From assembly GCA_037045535.1 (NCBI GenBank), contig JBAOHI010000026.1, positions 62,001 through 126,000 on the forward strand: a DNA stretch of 64,000 nt. The letters run 5' to 3'. How positions within the stretch are numbered: the stretch's first letter is position 1; the number at the start of each line of letters is the position of its first letter. The translations under genes and the position numbers were made by a program. Source of the DNA: Competibacter_A sp037045535 (lineage in GTDB: Bacteria > Pseudomonadota > Gammaproteobacteria > Competibacterales > Competibacteraceae). Shown piece after piece: positions 8,509 through 18,273 of this stretch. Under the pieces are notes generated by a model, which made no database searches, was not told where the DNA came from, and saw only the letters and a list, made by a program, of their open reading frames with translations.

Positions 8509-9899
8509 CATAAGCGCTAAGATAAAAATTCCTCCAAGTTGTCGCCCTGATACCGCCGCCGTTTGCGGGGTGGCTCGCGTAGTGCGGCGGCAATATTGTT
8601 CCAGTCGCGCAGACCGTCGAGCAGAGTCAGTTGCGGGTTGACAGCGCGAGCGATGAGGAAGCGCATCATCGCCACCTCACGCCACCGACTGTGTCGGCCT
8701 TTGCTCTTGAAGCTGGAAGTAGCCCCAAGGGGAAAAACGCTCGCCAACCGCGATGAGTGTTTCGATCAGGGTGGCTACGAACAGTTTTCCTTGTAGCCAA
8801 GCCTTGGCGCCCACGAGGTCAGTCTTCTTCAGGTGGCCCAGATGCAGCAGTGACTTCAAGCGCTTAAATGCCAACTCGATTTGCCATCGGTGGCGGTACA
8901 TCTCAAGGATCGGGTGCGCCGGCACGTTCGGCAGGGTCGTCAGCACGACGATGTATCCCGCCGCCTCCAGCGTGTCGGGTTGGAGATCGCGGCCCTTCTT
9001 GGATGCCACCTCGCGCAGCTTGGCCTGCGTCTTGCGGGTCTGTTCGGCGCTCTTCTTGATCGCGCAGACACGAACAGCGAGGGGGCCTTCGTCATCGCGT
9101 ATCCATGCCGGCCAATCCCACGCTTGGCCGACCTTGAGCTTGCGCAATTTGGGCAGCAATGCCAGCGCTCGCGCTTTGTCGTCTTCCAACGGCACACTGA
9201 CCATGTTCATGCGCACGATGACATCGCCCTGATGATTGACGACGTGGCGAATGCCGCGCCGATGCGCCAGTCCGCGATCGGCCATCACGACATCGTTGGC
9301 TTTGACGGCAAAGCGAGTCAGCGTCTCGCCCTCTTCAGGCAGCGTGACGAGCACCTGCTCACAAGCCAAAGTGCTCAGGTCGATCATGTAGTGCAGTCGC
9401 CACGTCGACCCTGTGGCACCGGGTTCACACACCACGCTGGCGTCGACCAGGCGCATTCGCTTGCCCGGCAGCACATACTCGGCCGTGGCCGACAGGCGCA
9501 GACTCATCTGCTCGACCATCCACCGGAACCACTCGCCGCTGCCGCGCAGCCGACCCAGCAACGCCACATCGGACACCTTGATCAAGCCGCCCGCATCGGC
9601 GCGAACGGCGGTCTCGCGTAGCGAGCAGCCGTCAACCAGGTGGATCAGCAGTACACGCAGCAGCGTGGCGGCATCCTTGAATCCGCGAGTGCGCCGCAGC
9701 GCGCCAGTACGCCGCGCCGCCTCCTGCCACCCATCGGGCAACACCCGCTCAATGACTTCCCAGTCTTCGCCCAATCCGGCGAACATCTCTTCCCAATCAA
9801 CATCGTCGGCGAATTCGTTCATGTCACTGCCCAGTCTTCTGTTGTTGTCAACAGGCCAGAAGTATAGCGCAGCGGGGCAATTTTATCTTAGCGCTTATG
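8509..9899 (-). mobile_element. IS4-family insertion sequence, copy 1
   Basis: 1391 bp bounded by CATAAGCGCTAAGATAAAA inverted repeats, with an 11-bp target duplication GGGGCGCCACC. IS4-group elements typically duplicate 10-13 bp. A second, essentially identical copy lies at 24781-28554 in the opposite orientation and carries a nested element. The identity of the two copies points to recent activity. Confidence 0.9.
8677..9822 (-). CDS. IS4-family DDE transposase (copy 1)
   Basis: 381 aa. The DDE core is visible in LVDASVVCEPGATGSTWRLH (first Asp), VVMADRGLAHRRGI (second Asp) and the YREK motif MYRHRWQIELAFKRLKSLL (Glu). The frame stops at LQEQRPTQSVA. An overlapping frame (8517-8747) then encodes SRWREVAMMRFLIARAVNP, which looks like the natural C-terminus of an IS4 transposase. 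The same split is present in the second copy, so either a frameshift joins the two or the short form is the functional one. Confidence 0.88.
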   Translation of the reverse strand: MNEFADDVDWEEMFAGLGEDWEVIERVLPDGWQEAARRTGALRRTRGFKDAATLLRVLLIHLVDGCSLRETAVRADAGGLIKVSDVALLGRLRGSGEWFRWMVEQMSLRLSATAEYVLPGKRMRLVDASVVCEPGATGSTWRLHYMIDLSTLACEQVLVTLPEEGETLTRFAVKANDVVMADRGLAHRRGIRHVVNHQGDVIVRMNMVSVPLEDDKARALALLPKLRKLKVGQAWDWPAWIRDDEGPLAVRVCAIKKSAEQTRKTQAKLREVASKKGRDLQPDTLEAAGYIVVLTTLPNVPAHPILEMYRHRWQIELAFKRLKSLLHLGHLKKTDLVGAKAWLQGKLFVATLIETLIAVGERFSPWGYFQLQEQRPTQSVA

Positions 9900-11942
9900 G
9901 GGGCGCCACCGGCCGCCGCCAAACCCGCGTCCATCTCCGTCGCAGCCCCACTTCCACCGGTCGGCGGCGGGCGCCGACCCTCGCCAAACAGGACGCGCTT
10001 CAGCCGGCCCAGGCCGATCCTGGTTTCGCGCAGCGCGAACGTGAACCAGAAATAGAGTTGGATCAGCTTCACCAACAGCCCCCGATCTTCGCTCGTCAGG
10101 GCGTTCGCCTGGAGGCGTTCAATCAGCGCCTGGCCTTCTTCGCGGCTCAGCTTCACCTCGTCCGGCGGCACTTTCATCGAGGTGGCGGTCAGGAATTCTT
10201 CCAGAATTGAAGAGACCGTGATGCTACCGACCAGACAGGATTCGGTTCAACCCCAATTTTTGCCCGTCAAGCAGGCTCGACTTTGTTGGCGAATTGTAAT
10301 GGCATGAATTTTAGTATTTTTATTCTAAAGGTAGCCGCAGTCTGTTCAGGCCCTACCGGGAACCGTCGGTGGCGTGACTGGGTGAACTGTCCGGAAGCCC
10401 CAGTACGCCTTCATTTTTTGATGGTGTTGTCTCTGGGCCGAGGCGTCACGCTCCGGTAGGCTCTGGAGTCCTCAACCTCTTTCTCTTGGCGCCGCGTTAT
10501 GTCACTGCAACCGACTGTTGACTATGTTGTCCCCGAACAAACCGCTCGCATTGCCAAAGCGGCTTTTCCTAAGGGCGTTCTCTGCCTTCAGATCTATGAC
10601 CATCTCGGCACGCTCTTCCAGGATCAGGATTTCGTCGGCCTGTTTCCCGGCCGCGGCCAGCCCGCCACGGCCCCGTTTCGCCTGGCACTCGTCACCTTGT
10701 TGCAGTACGTGGAAGGGCTATCGGATCGGGGGGCGGCCAACGCCGTTCGGGGCCGTCTGGATTGGAAGTATCTTTTGTGCTTGGAGCTGGAGAACCCGGG
10801 CTTCGATTATTCCGTTTTATCCGAGTTTCGCGATCGCCTTCTGGACGGCGGTGTCGAACACCGACTCCTGGAGAAATTGTTGACGATCCTGAAAGCGCAC
10901 CAGTGGGTGAAAGCGCGGGTTCGCATGCGCACCGATTCGACCCAGGTGTTGGCGGCGGTTCACGAAGTCAATCGCCTCGAGCGCGTCGTGGAGACGCTAC
11001 GAGCCGCGCTCAATGCGCTGGCCACGGTGGTCCCGGCGTGGGTACGGCAGACGATTCCAATCAACTGGGTAGAGCGTTATGGGGCCCGTGCCGAGGACTA
11101 CCGGTTACCCCAAGAGGACACCCAACGGGCCGCCCACGCCGAACGGGTGGGGCAAGACGGCTATACCCTGCTCCAAACCCTGTGGTCCGATCGCGCGCCG
11201 GGATGGCTTCGCCAGATTCCGGCGGTCGAGAGGCTCCGTCAAGTCTGGGTGCAAAATTTCCACCCGTGCGCGGAGGGCGGCGCCCGGTGGCGTGCACCCG
11301 GCCATCTGCCGCCGGGATCGCGCTACCTCAATTCGCCCTATGATCCCGAGGCGCGCTATGCCAAGAAGCGGGATAAAACTTGGGTCGGTTACAAAGTGCA
11401 TCTGACCGAAAGCTGCGAGGAGGGGTAGACCCATACATGGTCGCTCCTGATCACGAACATTCACACGACGGCCGCAACGCTGGGCGACAACGACGCGTTG
11501 CCGGCCATTCATCAGGCGCTGGCCGGTACCGGCCTGTTGCCCGATATCCATTTGGTCGATACCGGCTACGTGGAAGCCAAGCGCATTCTCGAGAGCCGCG
11601 ACGCGTATGGCGTCGATCTCTTCGGACCGATACCGGGCAATCACCGCTGGCAATTTCGGCAAGGCGATGGCTTCGATCTGGCGCATTTCCAGGTCGATTG
11701 GCCTGCCCGGCGGGTGACCTGCCCACGCGGCAAGCTCAGTTCGCTCTTGCGGCCCGGCGTGGATCGGCGGGGCAATGCCGTGTTGTACGCCGCGTTTAGA
11801 CGGGACGATTGTCGCTCGTGCGAAAGTCGATCCCAATGTACTTCGGCCACTGGCCAGCGACGCACGGTCACCCTGAAACCGCAGCCGCTTTACGAAGCCC
11901 TCACCGCCGCGCGAGCACGCCAGCAGACCCAATCATTTATAG

Positions 11943-12500
11943 TCATTCCGTATAATTTCCATAACATTTAATGATTTCGGCAAGAGCGGTTTCCGGAGGG
12001 GCGAATTGTCGTTGTCTTTTGAGGTTGGCGAAATCGTGCTCAATGGGGTTAAGATCGGGGCTGTAAGGAGGTAGAAACAGGATGTGATGGCCATGCTGGT
12101 GGGCAATGGCTTCAAGGTCATTTTTGTTGTGAAAGGCCGCGTTGTCGAAGATGAGGGTGGAGTTGGGACGCAGTTCCTTAAAGAGCATTTGCTCCATCCA
12201 GCGATGGACCCATTCTGTATTGGTCGTGCCGAAGAACAGCAGGGGGGCGAGGAAGTCTTTGCCGCGACGCGCGGCGATCAGGCTTTGGCGAGGATGGCGA
12301 TTGCCGGCCTGTTCGCCATGGACTTTTTGTCCACGCAAGCTCCATCCATGAAGACGACCCACGGAAGGCTCAAAGCCGGATTCGTCGACATAGACGAGGT
12401 TTGCCGAACCACGCTCCATGATCATCTGGCGCAGTTGCCGAAAATAGGCGATTCGCTTTTCTGGATGGCGTTCCTTGTATTGCAGCGTCTTTTTTTGCGC
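11943..12500 (-). CDS. IS630-family transposase, catalytic reading frame
   Basis: Encodes the DDE_3 core: LVYVDESGFEPSVGRLHGWS (first Asp), LIFDNAAFHNKNDLEAIA (second Asp) and LPPYSPDLNPIEHDFANLKR, in which the Glu of NPIEH is the third catalytic residue. The frame is open further upstream, but homology begins at about 12500, where it overlaps the N-terminal frame in a different phase. The stop lies inside the inverted repeat. Together the two frames make a normal-length IS630 transposase. Confidence 0.78.
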   Translation of the reverse strand, partial: AQKKTLQYKERHPEKRIAYFRQLRQMIMERGSANLVYVDESGFEPSVGRLHGWSLRGQKVHGEQAGNRHPRQSLIAARRGKDFLAPLLFFGTTNTEWVHRWMEQMLFKELRPNSTLIFDNAAFHNKNDLEAIAHQHGHHILFLPPYSPDLNPIEHDFANLKRQRQFAPPETALAEIIKCYGNYTE

Positions 12501-12793
12501 GTGATGCGCAGCCGCTTCAACGCCGCTTCCAGGCTGCTGATCCTGACGCCAAAGTGCGCAGCGCGTTCCCTTAACAGGGCATCGGGGTTGGCGCGCACGT
12601 GCGCGCGCAGTGCCTCTTTGTCCAGCTTGCGCTGTCGTGGCACACCTTTCTGTTGCGGCTGCAAATCCTTGCGGGCCAGCCAATCCCTGACACACCATAG
12701 GCTGACCTCAAAACGCCGGGCCGCTTCGCGCTGGCCTCCGCCGTTCCGCACAAAACCCACCACTTTCTTCCGCAGATCGACACTGTAGGTCAT
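12422..12793 (-). CDS. IS630-family transposase, N-terminal reading frame
   Basis: 123 aa beginning MTYSVDLRKKVVGFVRNGGG, with the paired-like helix-turn-helix of IS630 (REAARRFEVSLWCVRDWLAR). The second half of the frame overlaps the catalytic frame downstream. Many IS630 elements express the transposase by a frameshift between two such frames, so this may be programmed rather than decayed. Confidence 0.75.
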   Translation of the reverse strand: MTYSVDLRKKVVGFVRNGGGQREAARRFEVSLWCVRDWLARKDLQPQQKGVPRQRKLDKEALRAHVRANPDALLRERAAHFGVRISSLEAALKRLRITRKKRRCNTRNAIQKSESPIFGNCAR

Positions 12794-12850
12794 GGTGTAC
12801 AGTGAACCTCTGTACTCTCAATCATCGTTATGGAAATTATACGGAATTAC

Positions 12851-13860
12851 GCGATGTTCGACTTTTCCGATGATCGAGGATGGGATGGCGGCGCGGCATG
12901 GCGGTGTGAGATACGCTGAGAGGAGCCAACCATCGCAACGCTCCGGGAACGCCGTCATGCCGCTCGAAGACTTTATCATCACCGTATTTTGCTGGATAGA
13001 AGAACACTGGAGTCCGATGATGGGGGGTCAGCGTCTGCGCCAGCGAGGGTTTGCCCCGAAGTTGACGGATAGTGAAGTCATCACGATGGAAGTGGTCGGC
13101 GAGTTTTTGGGTTTGGAAACCGATGTGGGTCTCTGGACCTACTTTCACCACCATTGGCGGTCGTGGTTTCCCGCCCTCGGCTCGCGCACGGCCTTTGCTC
13201 AACAGGCCGCCAATCTCTGGGCGATCAAACAAGTTCTTCATCGGTGCTTAGTCATTGACCTGGGCGCGGCGACGGATCCGATTCGGATGGTGGACGGCTG
13301 TCCCCTCCCGCTGTGTGTCCTCACCCGCGCCCCACGCTGCCGGTTGTTTGCCGGGGAGGCTGATTACGGCTACGGCGCGGCCAAAAAACAGCCTTATTAT
13401 GGATTTCATGGACACCTGATGATCACGGTTGAGGGCGTCATCACGGGCTGGACGGTGACCGCCGCCTCTGGCGATGAACGCGAGGCGCTGTGGGATCTGA
13501 CGGATGGGGTTCAGGGTTTGGTCATGGGCGATAAAGGCTATATCAGTGCCTCCCTGAAGGCCGAACTCGCCCTCACCGGGGTTGACCTGCAAACCCCGCT
13601 GCGGGCGAACATGACCGATACCCGGAACCCATGCGTCGTCCGGCAATTGACTACGACCCGCCGCCTCGTGGAAACCGTCATTGGCCAATGAGCAGAGCGG
13701 TTTCATTTGGAAAAAATCCGAGCGCGGGATCGTTGGCACTTGACGAGCCGGATGGCACGAAAGGTTTTGGCGCATACCTTGTGCATTTTCGTGAACCGGT
13801 TGCTCGGTCGGTCAGACCTCCAGTTTGAGGGACTGATCGCCTGAAAAGTCGAACATCGCG
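12851..13860 (+). mobile_element. IS982-family element nested in IS630
   Basis: 1010 bp with perfect inverted ends GCGATGTTCGACTTTTC and GAAAAGTCGAACATCGC. An 11-bp direct repeat TACGGAATTAC lies at 12840-12850 and 13861-13871. This is the youngest layer of the IS1182/IS630/IS982 stack. Confidence 0.8.
12957..13844 (+). pseudogene. IS982-family transposase with one in-frame stop
   Basis: ATG 12957 (MPLEDFIITVFCWIEEHW) is the normal IS982 start. Then come LTDSEVITMEVVGEFLGLET and WFPALGSRTAFAQQAANLW, and the DDE residues in IRMVDGCPLP, VMGDKGYIS and the Glu of RRLVETVIG. A TGA at 13689 follows VIGQ. The same frame continues with AERFHLEKIRARDRWHL and ends at 13844, where the family normally ends. 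A single change, CAA-TGA in place of CAA-(C/T)TG, inactivates an otherwise complete gene. Confidence 0.82.
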
Positions 13861-14133
13861 TACGGAATTACTATAAAGAACAGTATCGGCAACGCGCGGG
13901 GATCGAGGGCAGTATTTCTCAAGGCGTACGCGCCTTCGGGTTACGCCGCTGCCGCTATCGGGGGCAAGCCAAAACGCGCCTCCAACACATCGCGATTGCC
14001 GCAGCGATGAATCTGGTCCGTTTGGGGGCGTGGTTTGCGGGGATCAAGCCGGGAAAAACTCGAAAATCGATTTTCGTTCGCACTCTGGCACCGCTGATGG
14101 CCTGATCTGGAATTCGCCAACAGAGTCAGGCTC

Positions 14134-14627
14134 GCCAGAAGGACACCGTCGACGGGGAGTCCAAAAAGGTGATCTGCCCGACCGGTCGGACCAGCGTCGA
14201 CTGGACGCTGGTCCGCGATCCTTGGGGCAACAACACGATCCACGTTGGGTTTCACCGCCCCACCTGTGCCGTTTGTAGCAGCCGTCCCCTCTGCACCCGT
14301 GCCAAGGCCGACCCCCGCGAAATCACGTTGCGTCCGCGCCCGTTGCATGAAGCCTTGCAAACCGTTCGCAGCCAGCAAGAAACGGAAGCTTGGCGTGCCC
14401 GGTACGGCAAACGGGCTGGGGTCGAGGGCACTTTGTCCCAGGCGGTGCGCGCCTTCGGCCTGCGCCGATGTCGCTATATCGGGTTGGCCAAAACCCAACT
14501 TCAACATGTGCTTACTGTCATCGCCGTGAATGTCGCCCGGGTGGACGCCTGGCTGACCGAACGTCCCTGGGCCAAAACCCGGCGATCCGCCTTCGCTTCC
14601 TTGGCACCCCCGGCAGGAGCGGCTTAG
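14134..14627 (+). pseudogene. C-terminal fragment of a second IS1182-family transposase
   Basis: Encodes VICPTGRTSVDW, the Cys-rich TCAVCSSRPLCTRAKADPRE and RAGVEGTLSQAVRAFGLRRC, ending at 14627. The related IS1182 at 10279-14127 inserted into this copy. An inverted-repeat-like AATTCGCCAGCAG occurs after the stop (about 14642). Its N-terminal half is missing upstream of 10272. Confidence 0.75.
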
Positions 14628-14803
14628 GATTTCTCCGCATCGAATTCGCCAGCAGTATCCGTTGGACTTCATACCCCTCCTACAACCCGATCGTGTTCCA
14701 GAGGGCGTAAACCCGTCGAGCTCCCATTCGGCCCAGGTCGGTCGCCAGGGACACCGACGCGGCGGTAGAGCCGCGATTGCCAAGGTGGTGGTTTCCATCC
14801 GCG

Positions 14804-15253
14804 CTAAGCAAGCGAGCCACGCGCCCCGCCGAATCTCCTGGAAAGTGCCCTCAGAATCAGCCCGGTGCCCAGACCCCAGGCGCCGTTGACGAGGAAGGCC
14901 GTGACCAGCAGCGACGGCCGCCACCCGCCGCCCACGGGGTGGCCTTTCAGCGGCAGGACCACCAACAAAGCGACCAGTGAAGGCGCGAGGGCGCCAAACA
15001 GAAAGGCGGTGACCCAATAGCCGTCGCCGGGTGGAAAGTGGGTGTCGATCCAAGCGAAGACCACGCCCCAGACGCCACCCCAGAACGCCAGCGATACCAC
15101 CGCTGGCACGCCCAACGGCGCCGTGGGCGCCAGCGAGAACGGCGCGAAGGGCGCCAAACCTGCTTGCCACAGCACCGCCAGCGCCGACTGATGGAAAATT
15201 AGCGTGGCTAAAAAACCGCCCACAAAACCAAAAAACATACGTTTGGGGTTCAT
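14804..15253 (-). CDS. Small conserved membrane protein of unknown function
   Basis: 149 aa. Four hydrophobic segments are visible: GFVGGFLATLIFHQSALAVL, VSLAFWGGVWGVVFAWI, WVTAFLFGALAPSLVALLVV and SLLVTAFLVNGAWGLGTGLI. No catalytic motif is recognised. Similar four-helix proteins are common single genes in proteobacteria. The start ATG 15253 precedes MNPKRMFFGF. It stands alone between a transposase fragment and the remnant upstream of the oxidoreductase. Confidence 0.7.
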   Translation of the reverse strand: MNPKRMFFGFVGGFLATLIFHQSALAVLWQAGLAPFAPFSLAPTAPLGVPAVVSLAFWGGVWGVVFAWIDTHFPPGDGYWVTAFLFGALAPSLVALLVVLPLKGHPVGGGWRPSLLVTAFLVNGAWGLGTGLILRALSRRFGGARGSLA

Positions 15254-15542
15254 CCGGTCATCCTCCTTCGGTTGGATACTCGATTGCTTGATCGGCCTTG
15301 AGACTCCTCAACGGCCAACTACCTCTGGCACTCCACGGCGGTCGTCCCTCTTGGTGGGAGCCGCCTTGATCGCTCGCGGCGGACGCGCATGGACGCTTGT
15401 GGCAGTCCACCAGCTTAATTCAGCCCTTGCACCGCTCCAATCTTGAGCCGAGCCATGTCTTCGTTCAACCGCGCGATTTCGTTGCGTTCCACCCGATTGA
15501 CCCCACCACGTCAAACCATCCTGATCCTCCGACAAACCCGGG

Positions 15543-15800
15543 GCGGTTCACGGTGGCCCCCTGCCGCGCCCGCAAGGACCCCGCGATCCGGCGGCGGGAG
15601 CCGACGCGACGACGCCGGTCGAAGCGGTTCGGGAACACGCGAACCACTACCAGAAAAACGACCTCGATCATCCGGGCGCCTTCCTCGCTATCGCCGACAG
15701 CAACCAACGGTGGTATTCCCATCCGGCCGGCGCCCACGACCACATGCCCACCCAAACCCTGCCGGTCATCAAGAAAATGCTCGTGGACTTGCTGCAATGA
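15543..15800 (+). pseudogene. C-terminal gene remnant, family not recognised
   Basis: The frame ends with HPGAFLAIADSNQRWYSHPA, then PTQTLPVIKKMLVDLLQ and a stop. Codon use and composition look like a real protein end, but there is no usable start upstream. The surrounding 15254-16089 stretch otherwise shows no supportable gene. I do not recognise the family. Confidence 0.3.
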
Positions 15801-16089
15801 CGAAGGCAGCCGGTCTCGTTGGCCTGTCGGTTCGGCTTGGCGCCATCGCCAGCGAGGTTTCCGATCGGCGCCATCGCGCTTTGCGTTTGCTGAAACCACC
15901 TCTATCTTGTCCGAGAGCGGGCGCGGCATCTCGCCGGGCAAATTCCACGAGGAAACCGGGCGGACACCCCGTCGAGGCGCTCGAAGCATAGGGACTCTAT
16001 GCCGCGTCGTGCACGGACCTTGCCGCAACGAACGATGGGCTATTCTTGTCGCAAAGACCCGGAAATGCGGTGCACCGAGGACAACAACT

Positions 16090-18273
16090 ATGAAGCGAGC
16101 GAAAACCGGCGGAGGCTGGCCAGCCATCCGATACGCTTTGCAAAAAGCGCGCGAAGGAGGGCCATTGCGGCTTTACCGCGCGATGCGCGGCAAGAACGCC
16201 TGCAAGAGTTGCGCGCTCGGCATGGGCGGCCAGAAGGGCGGGATGGTGAACGAGGTCGGCCAGTTCCCGCAAGTCTGCATCAAATCGTTGCAGGCGATGG
16301 TCGGCGATTTACAAGACGCGATCCCCACCGCATTCTGGGCCGCGCACTCTGTTGCCGACCTCCAAGCCTGGACGCCACACCAACTGGAACACGGTGGCCG
16401 GTTGGTGCAGCCGCTGCTCCTGCGCCCGGGAGCTACCCATTTCCGGCCGATCGAGTGGCCAGAGGCTCTCGACCGAATCGTCGCGAAACTCCGCGCGACG
16501 CCACCGCCGGAAACCTTCTGGTACTTCAGCGGCCGCAGCTCCAACGAGGCCAGTTTCCTGCTCCAACTGTTCGCCAGGCTCTATGGCAGCAACCACGTCA
16601 ACAACGTCAGTTACTATTGCCATCAAGCCAGCGGAGTCGGTTTGAGCAGCGTCACCGGCAGCGGGACGGCCACCCTCGCCCTCGACGACCTTCAGCATGC
16701 CGACGTGGTCTTCGTCATCGGCGGTAATCCGGCGAGCAATCATCCACGGCTGATGCATGCGCTGATACATATCCGCCAACATGGCGGCCAGGTGGTAGTC
16801 ATCAATCCGGTGATCGAAACCGGACTGGTGAACTTCAGCTCTCCCGGCGAGTGGCGAAGCCTGCTGTTCGGGACCGAGATCGCTAGCCTGTATTTGCAGC
16901 CCGACATCGGCGGCGATCTGGCGCTCTTGACCGGCATCGCCAAGCGTATCGACGAAATCGGCGCGAGCGATGAGACTTTCCTAAACGACCATTGTAGCGG
17001 CTGGCCGGGATTGCGCGCCCGGCTACGCGCTTTCGCTTGGCCGGAGCTCTGCACCCGCAGCGGAGTATCTCAAGAGCAGATACATCGTGCCGCTCAAATT
17101 TACGCCGCCGGGCGGAAGGTGGTCTTCGCCTGGACCATGGGCATCACCCATCATCGACACGGCGTTGAAAACGTGCAGGCCATCGCCAATCTCGCGCTGA
17201 TGCGGGGCATGGTGGGCCGTCCCCATGCCGGTCTGCTACCGATCCGTGGCCATTCCAACGTCCAAGGCATGGGATCGATCGGCGTTACACCCAAACTCAA
17301 GGACGCGATCATCGAGCGGCTGGAATCCCATTTCGGCATTTCCTTGCCGACCGCGCCGGGACTCGACACCCTGGCTTGTTTGGAGGCGGCTCGGGAAGGG
17401 CGGATGCGCGCCGGATTCTGTCTCGGCGGCAATCTCTACGGCGCCTCGCCCGACTCAACGTTCGCCCGCGACGCCTTGGCTCAACTCGATCTGCTCGTCC
17501 ACCTCAGCACCAAGCTCAACACCGGCCACGTTCGGGGGTTGGCCCAAGAAACCCTGATTCTCCCCGTTCTCGCTCGCGACGAAGAGCCCCAGCCGACGAC
17601 CCAAGAATCGATGTTCAACTACGTTCGCCTGAGCGATGGCGGTCCGGCCCGGCACGCGGGTCCACGGAGCGAGGTTCAGGTGATCGCGACGCTGGCGGCG
17701 GGCGCACTGCGCGATGCCAAGCAGCCCATCGACTGGCGGGCCATGGCGGATACCGGGCGCATCCGGGAAGCGATTGCGGCGGTCATCCCCGGTTTCGAGA
17801 AAATGGCCACAATCGACGCGACACGAGAGGAATTTCACGTTCAGGGGCGTCTTTTTCACGCGCCGCGTTTTGCCACCACCGATGGGCGGGCCCGGTTACA
17901 CGTTCACGAGCTGCCCGCTCTCGACGGCGGGAACGGCACGTTCCGCCTGATGACCGTCCGCAGCGAGGGCCAATTCAACACCGTGGTATACGAGGAGCAA
18001 GACGTATACCGGGGCGTCGTCGGGCGCGATGTGATCCTTTTGCATCCGGAAGATATGCGAGCGCATGGCCTCCGAGCAAACCAGCGAGTGACCGTGCGCA
18101 GCTCGACCGGGTCGCTGACGGGCATCCGGATCATCCCTTTCGAATCGATCAAAGCCGGCAATGCGCTGATGTACTATCCCGAAGCGAACGTGCTGGTCGG
18201 CCGCGACGTCGATCCGCAGTCGCGTACCCCCGCCTACAAGAATGTTCCGATCCATCTCGACCCCATCCTATGA
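16090..18273 (+). CDS. FdhF/YdeP-family molybdopterin oxidoreductase
   Basis: 727 aa from ATG 16090 (MKRAKTGGGWPAIRYALQKA), the normal start for the family; the frame is open further upstream but without homology. It has a CxxC pair (Cys38/Cys41 in NACKSCALGMGG), the molybdopterin-binding core (WYFSGRSSNEA, VFVIGGNPASNHPR, GHSNVQGMGSIGV) and a C-terminal molydopterin-dinucleotide-binding domain (YRGVVGRDVILLHPEDMRAH). Members include E. coli YdeP, linked to acid resistance. The substrate is unknown, and formate cannot be assumed. No electron-transfer partner is adjacent. Confidence 0.9.
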   Translation: MKRAKTGGGWPAIRYALQKAREGGPLRLYRAMRGKNACKSCALGMGGQKGGMVNEVGQFPQVCIKSLQAMVGDLQDAIPTAFWAAHSVADLQAWTPHQLEHGGRLVQPLLLRPGATHFRPIEWPEALDRIVAKLRATPPPETFWYFSGRSSNEASFLLQLFARLYGSNHVNNVSYYCHQASGVGLSSVTGSGTATLALDDLQHADVVFVIGGNPASNHPRLMHALIHIRQHGGQVVVINPVIETGLVNFSSPGEWRSLLFGTEIASLYLQPDIGGDLALLTGIAKRIDEIGASDETFLNDHCSGWPGLRARLRAFAWPELCTRSGVSQEQIHRAAQIYAAGRKVVFAWTMGITHHRHGVENVQAIANLALMRGMVGRPHAGLLPIRGHSNVQGMGSIGVTPKLKDAIIERLESHFGISLPTAPGLDTLACLEAAREGRMRAGFCLGGNLYGASPDSTFARDALAQLDLLVHLSTKLNTGHVRGLAQETLILPVLARDEEPQPTTQESMFNYVRLSDGGPARHAGPRSEVQVIATLAAGALRDAKQPIDWRAMADTGRIREAIAAVIPGFEKMATIDATREEFHVQGRLFHAPRFATTDGRARLHVHELPALDGGNGTFRLMTVRSEGQFNTVVYEEQDVYRGVVGRDVILLHPEDMRAHGLRANQRVTVRSSTGSLTGIRIIPFESIKAGNALMYYPEANVLVGRDVDPQSRTPAYKNVPIHLDPIL

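Larger units (their letters stand above)
7123..10177 (-). pseudogene. tnpC: IS66-family transposase TnpC split by an IS4-family element
   Basis: The N-terminal ~92 residues (10177-9911) have the coiled-coil start typical of TnpC, ending in LKRVLFGEGRR. The remainder (8508-7123) has the zinc-finger pair RCPACG/RCSACG, the DDE residues in FQDDTHVRI and MMSDALAANQ, and the C-terminal signature LDSNAVERALKLIIRQRKNS. An 11-bp duplication GGGGCGCCACC (8498-8508 and 9900-9910) marks the insertion. Removing the IS restores one frame of about 550 aa, so the gene was intact until then. Confidence 0.85.
11942..13871 (-). mobile_element. IS630-family element nested in IS1182
   Basis: Inverted repeats ATTCCGTATAATTTCCATAAC and GTTATGGAAATTATACGGAAT, outermost bases GT/AC, flanked by TA on both sides (11940-11941 and 13872-13873). 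IS630/Tc1-type elements target TA. The right terminal repeat was duplicated as an 11-bp direct repeat TACGGAATTAC when an IS982 inserted into it. Confidence 0.82.
10499..14105 (+). pseudogene. IS1182-family transposase, broken by a stop codon and nested insertions
   Basis: The N-terminal half (10499-11428) has the IS1182/IS5-type start through YDPEARYAKKRDKTWVGYKVH. An in-frame TAG at 11426 interrupts it. The same frame then goes on with LVDTGYVEAKRILESRDAYG and zinc-binding Cys residues (CRSCESRSQC) until the IS630 at 11942. The C-terminus resumes after the nested elements at about 13874 with RAGIEGSISQGVRAFGLRRC and stops at 14105. Without insertions the protein would be about 570 aa. Clearly inactive. 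Confidence 0.82.
10279..14127 (+). mobile_element. IS1182-family insertion sequence carrying nested IS630 and IS982
   Basis: Ends GACTTTGTTGGCGAATT (10279-10295) and the inverse AATTCGCCAACAGAGTC (14111-14127). A 6-bp direct repeat AGGCTC flanks it at 10273-10278 and 14128-14133. It was inserted into another IS1182-type fragment, whose 3' part continues at 14134. Inside it lies an IS630 (11942-13871), itself invaded by an IS982 (12851-13860). The first 220 bp (10279-10498) are the non-coding left end. Confidence 0.8.

Noticed and set aside
15397..16089. A 230-residue N-terminal extension of the molybdopterin oxidoreductase
   Set aside because: Composition is Arg/Pro/Thr-rich and unlike the family; homology begins at ATG 16090.
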